A DNA stretch of 9,024 bases from Actinomyces sp. Marseille-P3109. GTDB taxonomy: Bacteria > Actinomycetota > Actinomycetes > Actinomycetales > Actinomycetaceae. The translations under genes and the position numbers were made by a program. Shown piece after piece: positions 1 to 6,234 of the stretch; position 1 is the first letter of the stretch, and every line of letters starts with the position of its first letter. Below the pieces are notes generated by a model. It was given only the letters and a program-made list of their open reading frames with translations. It had not been told where the DNA came from and searched no databases. The stretch lies in contig NZ_OOHN01000008.1 of assembly GCF_900323545.1 (NCBI RefSeq), positions 2,329,907 through 2,338,930 on the forward strand, in the 5' to 3' direction.

Positions 1-992
1 CGCAGGCCCCGACCGTCCGCCCCCGCCGCCTGCGCACCACCCCGGCAATGCGGCGCCTGACGCGCGAGCACGTCGTGGACCCGGCCGCACTCATCCTGCC
101 GGTGTTCGTGCGCGAGGACATCGACGCCCCCCACCCCGTGGAGGCGATGCCTGGCGTCGTCCAGCACACACTGGACTCGCTGCGCCGCGAGGCCGCCGCC
201 TGCGCCGAGGCCGGCGTCAGCGCCATCGACCTGTTCGGCGTGCCCGCCGCCCGCGACGCCTCGGGCACCGCTGCCTGGGCCGAGGACGGCATCCTCAACC
301 GCGGGATCGCGGCCGTGCGAGCGGAGGTGGGGGACGACGTCGTCGTGTGCGCGGACACCTGCCTGGACGAGTTCACCAGCCACGGCCACTGCGGGCTGAT
401 CCGTCCCGACGGCCCGCGCGCCGGCGAGGTCGACAATGACGCCACCCTGGCCACCTACCAGGCGATGGCGGTCTCCCAGGCGGAGGCCGGGGCGCACATG
501 GTCTCGCCGTCGGGGATGATGGACGGGCAGGTCGCCGCGATCCGCGCCGCCCTGGATGCCACCGGGCACGACGACGTCGCGATCCTGGCCTACTCGGCGA
601 AGTACGCCTCGGCCTACTTCGGGCCGTTCCGCGAGGCCGTGGGCTCCACGCTCACCGGGGACCGGCGCGCCTACCAGCAGGACCCGGCCAACCGCCGCGA
701 GGGCCTGGGCGAGGTCATGCTCGACGTCGAGCAGGGGGCGGACATCGTCATGGTCAAGCCGGCCGGCCCCTACCTGGACGTGCTGGCCGACGTCGCCGCC
801 GCCTCACCGGTGCCGGTGGCCGCCTACCAGGTCAGCGGCGAGTACGCGATGGTGGAGGCGGCCGCGCAGCGCGGGTGGGTCGACCGCGAGCGCGTCATCG
901 CCGAGTCGGTGCTGGGGATCGTGCGCGCGGGGGCGGACATGGTCCTGACCTACTGGGCCCGGGAGATCGCCGAGAACCCGGCCCTGCGGTAG
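1..992 (+). CDS. hemB: Porphobilinogen synthase (delta-aminolevulinate dehydratase), 5' end outside window
   Basis: Condenses two 5-aminolevulinate molecules to porphobilinogen in the cytoplasm, a step of heme/tetrapyrrole synthesis. The first ATG in the window (48) is not the real start: the frame is open to the left edge and bases 3-47 encode family-typical sequence (QAPTVRPRRLRTTPA), so the N-terminus is off-window. Numbering from the ATG at 48, both active-site lysines are visible: K185 in YSAKYASAYFGPFR and the Schiff-base K237 in MVKPAGPYLD. The metal region reads ADTCLDEFTSHGHCG (C105, D107, C115), so two of the three zinc cysteines of the classical DxCxC site are present and the middle one is Asp; as I recall, actinobacterial HemB proteins share this. 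The C-terminal part is complete, ending at the TAG at 990-992. hemL follows in the same orientation 256 bases later. Identification is very secure. Confidence 0.97.
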   Translation, partial: QAPTVRPRRLRTTPAMRRLTREHVVDPAALILPVFVREDIDAPHPVEAMPGVVQHTLDSLRREAAACAEAGVSAIDLFGVPAARDASGTAAWAEDGILNRGIAAVRAEVGDDVVVCADTCLDEFTSHGHCGLIRPDGPRAGEVDNDATLATYQAMAVSQAEAGAHMVSPSGMMDGQVAAIRAALDATGHDDVAILAYSAKYASAYFGPFREAVGSTLTGDRRAYQQDPANRREGLGEVMLDVEQGADIVMVKPAGPYLDVLADVAAASPVPVAAYQVSGEYAMVEAAAQRGWVDRERVIAESVLGIVRAGADMVLTYWAREIAENPALR

Positions 993-1024
993 ATCATGTG
1001 ACGAAGGCAGGGGCGATCCCAGGG

Positions 1025-1052
1025 CCGCGGCCACGCACGTGGCTCGCCGCGG
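1025..1052 (+). terminator. Hairpin 33 bases after hemB, possible terminator
   Basis: CCGCGGCCACG at 1025-1035 pairs with CGTGGC at 1038-1043 and CGCGG at 1048-1052. This gives 11 G/C-rich pairs with a four-base bulge at 1044-1047. There is no T-run after it, so it is not a classical intrinsic terminator. Its place just after the hemB stop is the main reason to call it one. Confidence 0.35.
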
Positions 1053-1100
1053 ACGCACCTCAGATCTCGCGGACTGCACCCGTGACGTCAGTAGTCGAGG

Positions 1101-1126
1101 TCCAGGGCGCGTCCGCGAGCCCTGGA
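1101..1126 (+). other. 8-bp inverted repeat between hemB and hemL
   Basis: TCCAGGGC (1101-1108) and GCCCTGGA (1119-1126) are perfect reverse complements around a 10-base loop. It lies midway in the hemB-hemL gap. It could be a second terminator stem, or part of a control region upstream of hemL. No T-run follows, and nothing in the sequence decides between these. Confidence 0.3.
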
Positions 1127-1167
1127 GGTACTCGCGCTGATGCCACTCATGCGCCATGCCAGTCCGG

Positions 1168-1173
1168 TAGGTT
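1168..1173 (+). promoter_or_regulatory. Possible -10 element for hemL
   Basis: TAGGTT fits the actinobacterial TAnnnT -10 pattern and lies about 75 bases upstream of the chosen hemL start. No convincing -35 box is seen 16-18 bases upstream (ACTCAT at 1145-1150). hemL could instead be read through from hemB, so this is only a weak candidate. Confidence 0.2.
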
Positions 1174-1248
1174 GGGAGGCAGCCCCGGCCGGTGCGGCGA
1201 CCCCGCCTGAACCGGCCCCGACCAGCCACGTCACCGACAGGAACGCCC

Positions 1249-2721
1249 GTGTCCCAGCAGCCGCGGCCTGCAGGCCAGCCCTCCAGCACCACGACCAACA
1301 CCGCCCTGTTCGAGGCGGCTCGCGCCGTCATCCCCGGGGGCGTCGACTCCCCCGTGCGCGCCTTCGGCTCGGTGGGCGGCACGCCGAGGTTCATCGCCTC
1401 GGCCAGCGGCGCCCACGTCGTCGACGTCGAGGGCCGCCGCTACGTGGACCTCGTGGGCTCATGGGGCCCGGCGATTCTGGGGCACGCCCGTCCCGAGGTC
1501 GTCAGCGCGGTCCAGGAGGCCGCCGCCCGCGGCCTGTCCTTCGGCGCCCCGACCGAGTCGGAGACGCTCCTGGCCGAGGAAGTGCGCCGCCGAGTGCCGG
1601 CCGCGCAAAGGGTGCGCTTCGTGTCCACCGGCACCGAGGCGACGATGACGGCCGTGCGCCTGGCCCGCGGCGCCACGGGCCGCGACCTGGTGGTGAAGTT
1701 CGCGGGCTGCTACCACGGGCACAGCGACGGCCTGCTCGCGGCGGCCGGCTCGGGTCTGGCCACCGGCGGCCTGCCGGGCAGCGCGGGCGTGCCCGCGGCC
1801 GTGGCCGCTCAGACGATCGTCCTGCCCTACAACGACGTCGCCGCCCTGGAGGCCTGCTTCGCCGAGCGCGGCCCCGAGATCGCCGCGGTCATCACCGAGG
1901 GGGCCCCGGCCAATATGGGGATCGTGCCGCCGGCGCCCGGCTTCAACGCCGCGATCCGCCGCATCACCGCCGAGCACGGCGCGCTCATGATCCTCGACGA
2001 GGTCCTCACCGGCTTCCGCGTGGGCCCGGCCGGCTGGTGGGGCCTGGAGGCCGTCGACGGTTGGGCCTCGGACCTGCCGGTCTTCACCGCCCGGCCCTCC
2101 ACCGCTGGTGCCACTTCTTCCGAGCCCGCCGACGCCGCAGCCCCCACCTGGCCGGGCGCGGACTGGCGCGAGCGCGCCGTCTGGGTGCCGGACCTGGTGA
2201 CCTTCGGCAAGGTCGTGGGCGGCGGGATGCCGCTGGCCGCCGTCGGCGGACGCGCGGAGGTCATGGATCTGCTGGCGCCGGACGGCCCCGTCTACCAGGC
2301 TGGCACGCTCTCGGGGAACCCGCTGGCCACGGCGGCCGGCCTGGCCACGCTCCAGCTGGCCGACGACGCCGTCTACGCCTCGGTGGCCGGGCGCGCCCAG
2401 AGCATCGGCGAGGTGGTCTCGGCGGCCCTGACCGAGCAGGGCGTGCCCCACCGCGTGCAGCGGGCGGGTTCCCTGTTCTCCTTCATGTTCGGGCAGCGGG
2501 CCGCCGAGCGGGGCGTGAGCGACTACGAGGCGGCCCGCGCCCAGGAGACCTGGCGCTACGGGCCCTTCTTCCACGCCTTCCTCGAGGCCGGGGTGAGCCT
2601 GCCGCCGTCGGTGTTCGAGGCCTGGTTCGTCTCGGCCGCGCACGGCGAGGCGGAGCTGGAGGCGATTGCGGACGCGGCCCCGGCGGCCGCGCGCGCCGCG
2701 GCACGGGCCCGGGCGAACTGA
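1249..2721 (+). CDS. hemL: Glutamate-1-semialdehyde 2,1-aminomutase
   Basis: PLP enzyme that converts glutamate-1-semialdehyde to 5-aminolevulinate, the substrate of HemB, in the C5 heme pathway. I chose the GTG at 1249 because AGGA (1239-1242) lies 6 bases upstream. The frame opens earlier, at 1192, but that stretch has no family-like sequence. From this GTG the protein is 490 residues. Family landmarks in order: [17 protein letters not shown] near residue 28, STGTEA at 126-131, GCYHGHSDG at 153-161, LDEVLTGFR at 249-257, and the PLP-binding lysine K321 in [11 protein letters not shown]. HemL is usually about 430 residues. The extra length is mainly an insertion of about 43 residues (around 268-312) between the DEVLTGFR block and the lysine block, rich in A, P, S, T and W. 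All catalytic motifs are intact on both sides, so the enzyme should be functional. Confidence 0.96.
   Translation: MSQQPRPAGQPSSTTTNTALFEAARAVIPGGVDSPVRAFGSVGGTPRFIASASGAHVVDVEGRRYVDLVGSWGPAILGHARPEVVSAVQEAAARGLSFGAPTESETLLAEEVRRRVPAAQRVRFVSTGTEATMTAVRLARGATGRDLVVKFAGCYHGHSDGLLAAAGSGLATGGLPGSAGVPAAVAAQTIVLPYNDVAALEACFAERGPEIAAVITEGAPANMGIVPPAPGFNAAIRRITAEHGALMILDEVLTGFRVGPAGWWGLEAVDGWASDLPVFTARPSTAGATSSEPADAAAPTWPGADWRERAVWVPDLVTFGKVVGGGMPLAAVGGRAEVMDLLAPDGPVYQAGTLSGNPLATAAGLATLQLADDAVYASVAGRAQSIGEVVSAALTEQGVPHRVQRAGSLFSFMFGQRAAERGVSDYEAARAQETWRYGPFFHAFLEAGVSLPPSVFEAWFVSAAHGEAELEAIADAAPAAARAAARARAN
2050..2184 (+). other. Lineage-specific insertion inside hemL
   Basis: In-frame segment between the DEVLTGFR motif and the PLP lysine. 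E. coli HemL, as I recall it, has about 12 residues between TGFRV and PDLT; here there are about 55. The added stretch is low in complexity (for example [18 protein letters not shown]). The boundaries are approximate. The reading frame and GC content match the rest of the gene, so I see no sign of a frameshift. Confidence 0.6.
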
Positions 2722-2765
2722 CCGCCCTCAGTGGATCTGGTCCGACGTCGGCGCCCACAGCCGCC

Positions 2766-2882
2766 CGCACTCCACGAGGTCTGGGACGTACTGGCCGGAG
2801 GTTGTCCGTACTGCACGAACCCCCGCACCGCGTGGAGTACACCCACCTGTCGGCCAGTGGCACCCGACCCTCGTGCAGTACG
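2766..2882. repeat. 117-base imperfect palindrome made of six phased ACTssmCG motifs
   Basis: The centre is base 2824, and positions i and 5648-i pair. Between 2766 and 2817, I count 35 Watson-Crick and 4 G-T pairs in 52 positions. Each arm holds three 8-base motifs: ACTCCACG at 2769, ACTGGCCG at 2790 and ACTGCACG at 2810. The opposite arm has CGTGGAGT at 2831, CGGCCAGT at 2851 and CGTGCAGT at 2872. Spacing within an arm is 20-21 bases, and CGTACTG recurs at 2787 and 2807. A second fold is possible: a perfect 12-base inverted pair joins 2807-2818 and 2871-2882. The element fills the gap between the convergent hemL and macrodomain genes. It could be a bidirectional terminator, an interspersed repeat, a protein-binding array or a structured RNA; the sequence does not say which. 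No T-run flanks it. Confidence 0.75.
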
Positions 2883-2923
2883 CCGCCTCGGGCGCGTTGA
2901 GGGCTCAGGCCTCTCGTAACCTC

Positions 2924-3865
2924 TCACGGCCTCCAGGGCGGCGGGGCGAGGGCGGCCTCGTAGGCGGCGACGTCGACGTCGGCGTTGAGGCTGATGACGA
3001 TGCGCAGCCGGGAGTCGGGGTGGGCCGCCAGCCAGCGGCCGATCGTCTCCAGGGTCACCAGGGCTGCCTGCCGCTTGGGGTAGCCGAAAACGCCCGTGGA
3101 CAGCGAGCACAGGCCGACGCTGCCCAGCCCCGCGGCGTGCGCGACGTTGAGGACGCTCGTGTAGCACGAGGACAGCAGGCGCCGGTCGCGCAGCGTGGGC
3201 TCGCGACCGTCCTCGATGATGGGGCCCACCGAGTGGATGACGTGCTGAGCGGGCAGGTGGTAGCCGCCGGTGAAGACGGCCCGGCCGGCCGGCTCCCCGC
3301 CCTGACGGCGGGTGGGGTCGAAGGTCTCCGCCCAGGTCATGTAGCGGGCGCACTCGGCGCGCAGGGCCGGCCCGGCGACGGCGTGGATGATGTTGTCGAT
3401 GCAGCGGTGCCCGGGGGCGAAGCAGCCGAGCATCCCGGAGTTGGCGGCGTTGAGGACGGCGCCGGCGCGCAGTCGGGTGAGGTCGCCGCGCCAGAAGGCC
3501 ACGTTGCGGCCCAGCAGGCCGGGCACGTGGTCGGTGATGGCCAGGGGCGGGATCTCGGTGGCGTCGACCATGCCGCGCTCAGCGGCCTCGGCCTCCAGGA
3601 GGGTGTCGAGGTCGGCGGCGATGTCCTCGGGCAGGGGCGCCGGGGGGCGGGCGGTGAGGAGGAAGTCGAGCATGGTGCGCAGCTCATCGGGGTCGGTGGG
3701 GACCGTCGAGTCGATCCAGTCCGTGGCCCCTTCGGGATCCGAGCGGATGAAGGCGTAGACCAGATGGCGCACCAGCGCGTCGCGGCCCGAGGCGCCGACG
3801 GGTACCGCCCATCGGGCTCTGACAGCGTGACTGACGTGGGACTCCAACTTCACGCGGGCCATCAT
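2924..3865 (-). CDS. Zinc-type macrodomain protein, predicted protein-ADP-ribose hydrolase
   Basis: The residues from about 123 to 305 form a macrodomain. Visible landmarks are WRGDLT (125-130), the ADP-ribose-binding stretch VLNAANSGMLGCFAPGHRCI (137-156), HSVGPII (211-217) and the phosphate-loop-like STGVFGYP (256-263). C148, H153 and C155 match the Cys-His-Cys zinc ligands of the Zn-macro family (SAV0325/SpyMacroD type), whose members remove ADP-ribose from proteins. The N-terminal 100 residues, including FLLTARPPAPLPEDI, also resemble the leader region of that family. In staphylococci and streptococci such genes sit beside a SirTM sirtuin and a lipoylated GcvH-like protein; neither is seen here. 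The start is uncertain. ATG codons at 3865 and 3862 have no Shine-Dalgarno sequence, and a GTG at 3853 is another option. trxA lies upstream on the same strand behind a hairpin, so co-transcription is doubtful. Substrate unknown. Confidence 0.88.
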   Translation of the reverse strand: MMARVKLESHVSHAVRARWAVPVGASGRDALVRHLVYAFIRSDPEGATDWIDSTVPTDPDELRTMLDFLLTARPPAPLPEDIAADLDTLLEAEAAERGMVDATEIPPLAITDHVPGLLGRNVAFWRGDLTRLRAGAVLNAANSGMLGCFAPGHRCIDNIIHAVAGPALRAECARYMTWAETFDPTRRQGGEPAGRAVFTGGYHLPAQHVIHSVGPIIEDGREPTLRDRRLLSSCYTSVLNVAHAAGLGSVGLCSLSTGVFGYPKRQAALVTLETIGRWLAAHPDSRLRIVISLNADVDVAAYEAALAPPPWRP

Positions 3866-3920
3866 AGGATATCAAAACGTGATGTTCTGCCCTTGGCTGG
3901 GCGAGCCGGGTAACAGACGA

Positions 3921-3959
3921 CGACGTCGCCCGGAAACGGCGGGTTCCCGGGCGACGTCG
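3921..3959 (-). terminator. Hairpin downstream of trxA
   Basis: CGACGTCGCCCGG (3921-3933) and CCGGGCGACGTCG (3947-3959) are perfect 13-base reverse complements around a 13-base loop. The hairpin begins 16 bases past the trxA stop and lies 55 bases before the macrodomain start. There is no strong U-run on the minus-strand transcript. Position and stem strength make it a likely trxA terminator or attenuating structure separating the two genes. Confidence 0.6.
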
Positions 3960-3975
3960 GACAGCGTGGGCCGGT

Positions 3976-4353
3976 TCAGGCCTGTGCCCCGGCGGCCTCC
4001 TCCTCGGCGATCTTGGCCTTGAGGGCGTCCATGTCGAGCTCGCGCACCTGCGTGATGAGGGAGTCCAGCGCGGGGGCGGGCAGGGCGCCGGCCTCGCGGT
4101 AGACGAGCACATTGTCACGGAAGACCATGAGCGTGGGGATCGAGGAGATGCCCAGCGCCCCGGCGAGGTCCTGCTCGGCCTCGGTGTCGACCTTGGCGAA
4201 GGTGATGTCCGGGTTGGCCTCGGCGGCCTTCTCGTAGATGGGGCCGAAGCGCATGCACGGGCCGCACCAGGAGGCCCAGAAGTCGACAAACGTGATGCCC
4301 TCGCCGTGGATGGTGTCCTTGAACTCGGGACCGGTGATGTTCTTGGTGGCCAT
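3976..4353 (-). CDS. trxA: Thioredoxin
   Basis: Small cytoplasmic dithiol-disulfide oxidoreductase of 125 residues. The active site is WCGPC (C30 and C33), preceded by VDFWAS, and the conserved cis-proline loop is SIPT (P73). This matches a full-length thioredoxin plus a charged, Ala/Glu-rich tail of about 20 residues after 104 that is longer than in E. coli thioredoxin. The ATG at 4353 is chosen because GAAAGGA (4360-4366) lies 6 bases upstream; an in-frame TTG at 4368 would overlap that ribosome site and is unlikely. Upstream, at 4401-4426, is an exact SigR/SigH-type promoter motif, suggesting induction by disulfide stress. No thioredoxin reductase gene is in the window. The symbol trxA is by family; the gene could be named trxC in some genomes. 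Confidence 0.95.
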   Translation of the reverse strand: MATKNITGPEFKDTIHGEGITFVDFWASWCGPCMRFGPIYEKAAEANPDITFAKVDTEAEQDLAGALGISSIPTLMVFRDNVLVYREAGALPAPALDSLITQVRELDMDALKAKIAEEEAAGAQA

Positions 4354-4400
4354 GAGCGTTCCTTTCAAGACTGCGGATACTGATCGGTTCCACTGCGGCC

Positions 4401-4426
4401 AACACGACCGGGGCCCACCCTATTCC
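4401..4426 (-). promoter_or_regulatory. SigR/SigH-type promoter for trxA
   Basis: On the minus strand, GGAAT (4426-4422) is followed by exactly 18 bases and then GTT (4403-4401). This is the known consensus for the Streptomyces SigR and mycobacterial SigH disulfide-stress sigma factors. Transcription would begin near 4395 and give a leader of about 40 bases before the ATG at 4353. Thioredoxin genes are classical members of that regulon, which makes the match more believable than a chance hit. Confidence 0.65.
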
Positions 4427-4485
4427 TGGCGCATCCGGCTATCCACCTCCGCCGACGGCGTCGAGTGTCCCCGTTCGCGAGAGGA

Positions 4486-4499
4486 GGACGGCACCGTCC
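4486..4499. other. Small perfect palindrome in the trxA/DUF998 divergent region
   Basis: GGACGG and CCGTCC flank a CA dinucleotide. The 14-base site lies between the divergent trxA and DUF998 genes. It might be an operator, but sequences this short and GC-rich arise easily by chance here. Confidence 0.2.
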
Positions 4500-4541
4500 C
4501 CGACGAAGAACCATCCCCAGCCGCGACGGACTGGAAGGGTT

Positions 4542-4547
4542 TAGCAT
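4542..4547 (+). promoter_or_regulatory. Possible -10 element for the DUF998-like gene
   Basis: TAGCAT fits the TAnnnT pattern and lies about 33 bases before the ATG at 4580, which would give a leader of about 25 bases. No recognisable -35 box is seen at the right distance. Confidence 0.25.
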
Positions 4548-4579
4548 CGAGTCGCACCCGCACGGAAGGAGCCGGTTCA

Positions 4580-5176
4580 ATGACGACCGTCCTTGCCGCA
4601 GTCGCCCTCGTCCTGGGAGTCGCGCGGCTGGCCATGTTCATCGCCCTTCACCTCGTCCCCAGCGACTACAACATCGTGCAGCACGCCGTGAGCGACTACG
4701 CCGTCGGGCCGACCCGCCGGTTGGCGGCTGCCGTCACCTGGACCTCGGCGGTGTTCTGGGCCGTGCTCGCAGGCGCCGTCGCCCTCGGACCGCCGACGCC
4801 GGAGAAGGGCGTGGCACTCTGGCTGGCGGTCCTGGCCGTCATCTTCGCGGCGCTGCCGTTCCTGCCGACCGACGTCGAGGGGCAGCCGACCACTCTCATC
4901 GGTCGCCTTCACCTGGTGACCGCCATCGCGTGGTTCGCGATCGCCTACTCGTGCATGGGCAACATCGTCCGGCTGCTGACCCCACTCGCGCCGCGGGGGC
5001 TGGTGTCCCTCCTCGGGGCGACCCGGTGGGTGACCGCCGCCGCACTCACCGCCCTGGTGATCGCATTGGTCGTCCGCCGCCTGAGACCCTACGCCTTCGG
5101 GATCTCGGAGCGGATCTTCCTGCTGGCCGTCTACGTCTTCTACCTCGGCGCCGCGGCCGGGCTCCTGCTGGCCTGA
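4580..5176 (+). CDS. DUF998-like six-helix membrane protein
   Basis: A 198-residue integral membrane protein with six likely helices, at about 3-25, 48-70, 77-95, 107-127, 149-166 and 178-197. The motifs HAVSDYAVG (35-43) and FLPTD (94-98), followed by a G and H at 108 and 111, match my memory of DUF998 proteins, which have no established function. The ATG at 4580 is well supported by GGAAGGAG (4564-4571) 8 bases upstream; the open frame continues to 4238, but that part overlaps the trxA gene and its promoter. The gene is divergent from trxA and its GC content resembles the core genes rather than the two membrane genes that follow. There is no visible partner, and 292 bases separate it from the next gene, so it is probably its own unit. 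Confidence 0.85.
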   Translation: MTTVLAAVALVLGVARLAMFIALHLVPSDYNIVQHAVSDYAVGPTRRLAAAVTWTSAVFWAVLAGAVALGPPTPEKGVALWLAVLAVIFAALPFLPTDVEGQPTTLIGRLHLVTAIAWFAIAYSCMGNIVRLLTPLAPRGLVSLLGATRWVTAAALTALVIALVVRRLRPYAFGISERIFLLAVYVFYLGAAAGLLLA

Positions 5177-5321
5177 GTCCTCACCGAGCATGACCGTTTC
5201 CGGGCACCCACCCACGACGTTCAGCAAGCGCCCGTTGTACGCGATCCACCCCTTCAGATGTCACACAACAGCCCAATGCGTAACATGCCCCTACTCACCC
5301 GACTCAGCCTTCCCCGGCCCC

Positions 5322-5352
5322 TTGACATACCGTAACCGTCACCTCGGATAGC
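5322..5352 (+). promoter_or_regulatory. Candidate promoter for the membrane-protein pair
   Basis: A perfect -35 hexamer TTGACA lies at 5322-5327. The best -10 candidate is GATAGC at 5347-5352 with a 19-base spacer, which is poor; TACTCT at 5362-5367 is an alternative -10 without this -35. If right, the leader is about 110 bases. The rest of the 292-base gap at 5177-5468 shows no gene or strong hairpin that I can support. Confidence 0.35.
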
Positions 5353-5468
5353 CCTCTTCGCTACTCTTCTCAACGACGCCCACGGGAGAGGCAAAGCGCA
5401 ACCGCGCACAACAACCCGCCTCATCGTCCGCATCGGCACACCTTCTCGGGAGGAACGAGGAACACCGC

Positions 5469-6218
5469 ATGAGTGGAATCAAGGCTTTTCAGCCACTCCG
5501 GGCCCCGATAACAGCAGTCCTCAGCATTTTCATCGTTTTCGCCGTCGCGGACCTGCACGGCACCGGACCCGAGTACAACTCGACCGACTCTTCACTCTCT
5601 GTTTTTGCCATCATTTTCTGGGCACTGTGCATTGGTGCCGCCGCATGGAACTCACCACAAGCACAAGCAGCCTCATGCATGGTATTCACCGTCACCGCCT
5701 TCATGGCTACACAACTGCAATCAGGAGAAGGTGACGGAAACAGCGATTTCACCTCGACCGATCCGACTTTATGGGCTCTTTCCGGCATCATGTGCGGATC
5801 AACATTCGCTACCGTATTGACCTCCTCCCGCAACAGCGATCGACGCCCGGAGGAGGTCGACAGCATCTTCCAGCCCGACAGAGCCATCATCGCCGTACTG
5901 GCCCCGATCCTCCCGATCATATTTCTGATCGCACCATCCAACTCACCATCGGGCCTCTTCACAGGCAACACCGGGACCGCGCTTCTGATGTTCCTCCCCG
6001 GATTCTTCATGGCAGCCCTTGCGGCCATCTCACCTGTCAGCTCACTCTCCTTTCTGGGAATAACACTGACATGGATTTATGTCGCCGACAGCGAAGAGAG
6101 CACTTGGCATAGCCACATCGAAACAGTCTCCCTCCCGCTGATCGCGATAGCAGCCACGGCCGGACTGTTCACCATGTACAGCTACAAGAAACCTCAACCA
6201 GCCACGCAGGCAACATGA
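5469..6218 (+). CDS. Membrane protein of unknown function, first of a paralogous pair
   Basis: I do not recognise a family. The 249-residue protein has about eight hydrophobic segments, near 12-29, 43-60, 66-82, 99-119, 137-155, 169-187, 190-207 and 219-236. A charged loop at 120-138 (RNSDRRPEEVDS) lies in the middle, and a short basic tail ends the protein. The ATG at 5469 is backed by GAGGAA at 5457-5462, 6 bases upstream, with a further GGGAGG before it. The next gene starts 17 bases after its stop and its protein shares spaced features: WNSP at 60-63, TLW at 100-102 and ISP at 187-189 match WNHP, TLW and ISP in the neighbour at nearly the same distances. Base composition is far lower in GC than the flanks (31/60 at 5581-5640, 29/60 at 5761-5820), with many AT-ending codons, suggesting transfer or a distinct history. 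No enzyme or transporter motif is visible. Confidence 0.8.
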   Translation: MSGIKAFQPLRAPITAVLSIFIVFAVADLHGTGPEYNSTDSSLSVFAIIFWALCIGAAAWNSPQAQAASCMVFTVTAFMATQLQSGEGDGNSDFTSTDPTLWALSGIMCGSTFATVLTSSRNSDRRPEEVDSIFQPDRAIIAVLAPILPIIFLIAPSNSPSGLFTGNTGTALLMFLPGFFMAALAAISPVSSLSFLGITLTWIYVADSEESTWHSHIETVSLPLIAIAATAGLFTMYSYKKPQPATQAT

Positions 6219-6234
6219 CAACGGGAGGAGACCT

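Noticed and set aside
1459..2643. 394-residue open frame on the minus strand across hemL
   Set aside because: It is antisense to a clear HemL enzyme, has no recognisable motifs, and reflects the GC-rich third positions of hemL.
2742..2751. CCGACGTCGG palindrome after hemL
   Set aside because: Ten-base GC palindromes are common in this base composition and nothing nearby gives it a role.
2766..2882. Short CRISPR array
   Set aside because: The 20-21-base periodic units lack identical repeats and unique spacers of normal size, and half of them are inverted; no cas gene is near.
1140..2900. 586-residue plus-strand frame over hemL
   Set aside because: Out of frame with HemL and Arg/Gly-rich throughout, as expected for a shifted frame in GC-rich DNA.
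2666..3913. 415-residue open frame on the plus strand
   Set aside because: It overlaps the hemL end and runs antisense through the macrodomain gene; its Gly/Val/Asp-rich composition is a shadow of that gene.
4238..4579. Upstream extension of the DUF998-like protein
   Set aside because: It would overlap trxA and its promoter, adds no family-like or membrane sequence, and the ATG at 4580 has a strong ribosome site.
5254..5439. 61-residue minus-strand frame in the gap before the membrane pair
   Set aside because: A weak purine-rich stretch precedes it, but it is Arg-rich, unrecognised and covers the candidate TTGACA promoter; support is too thin.
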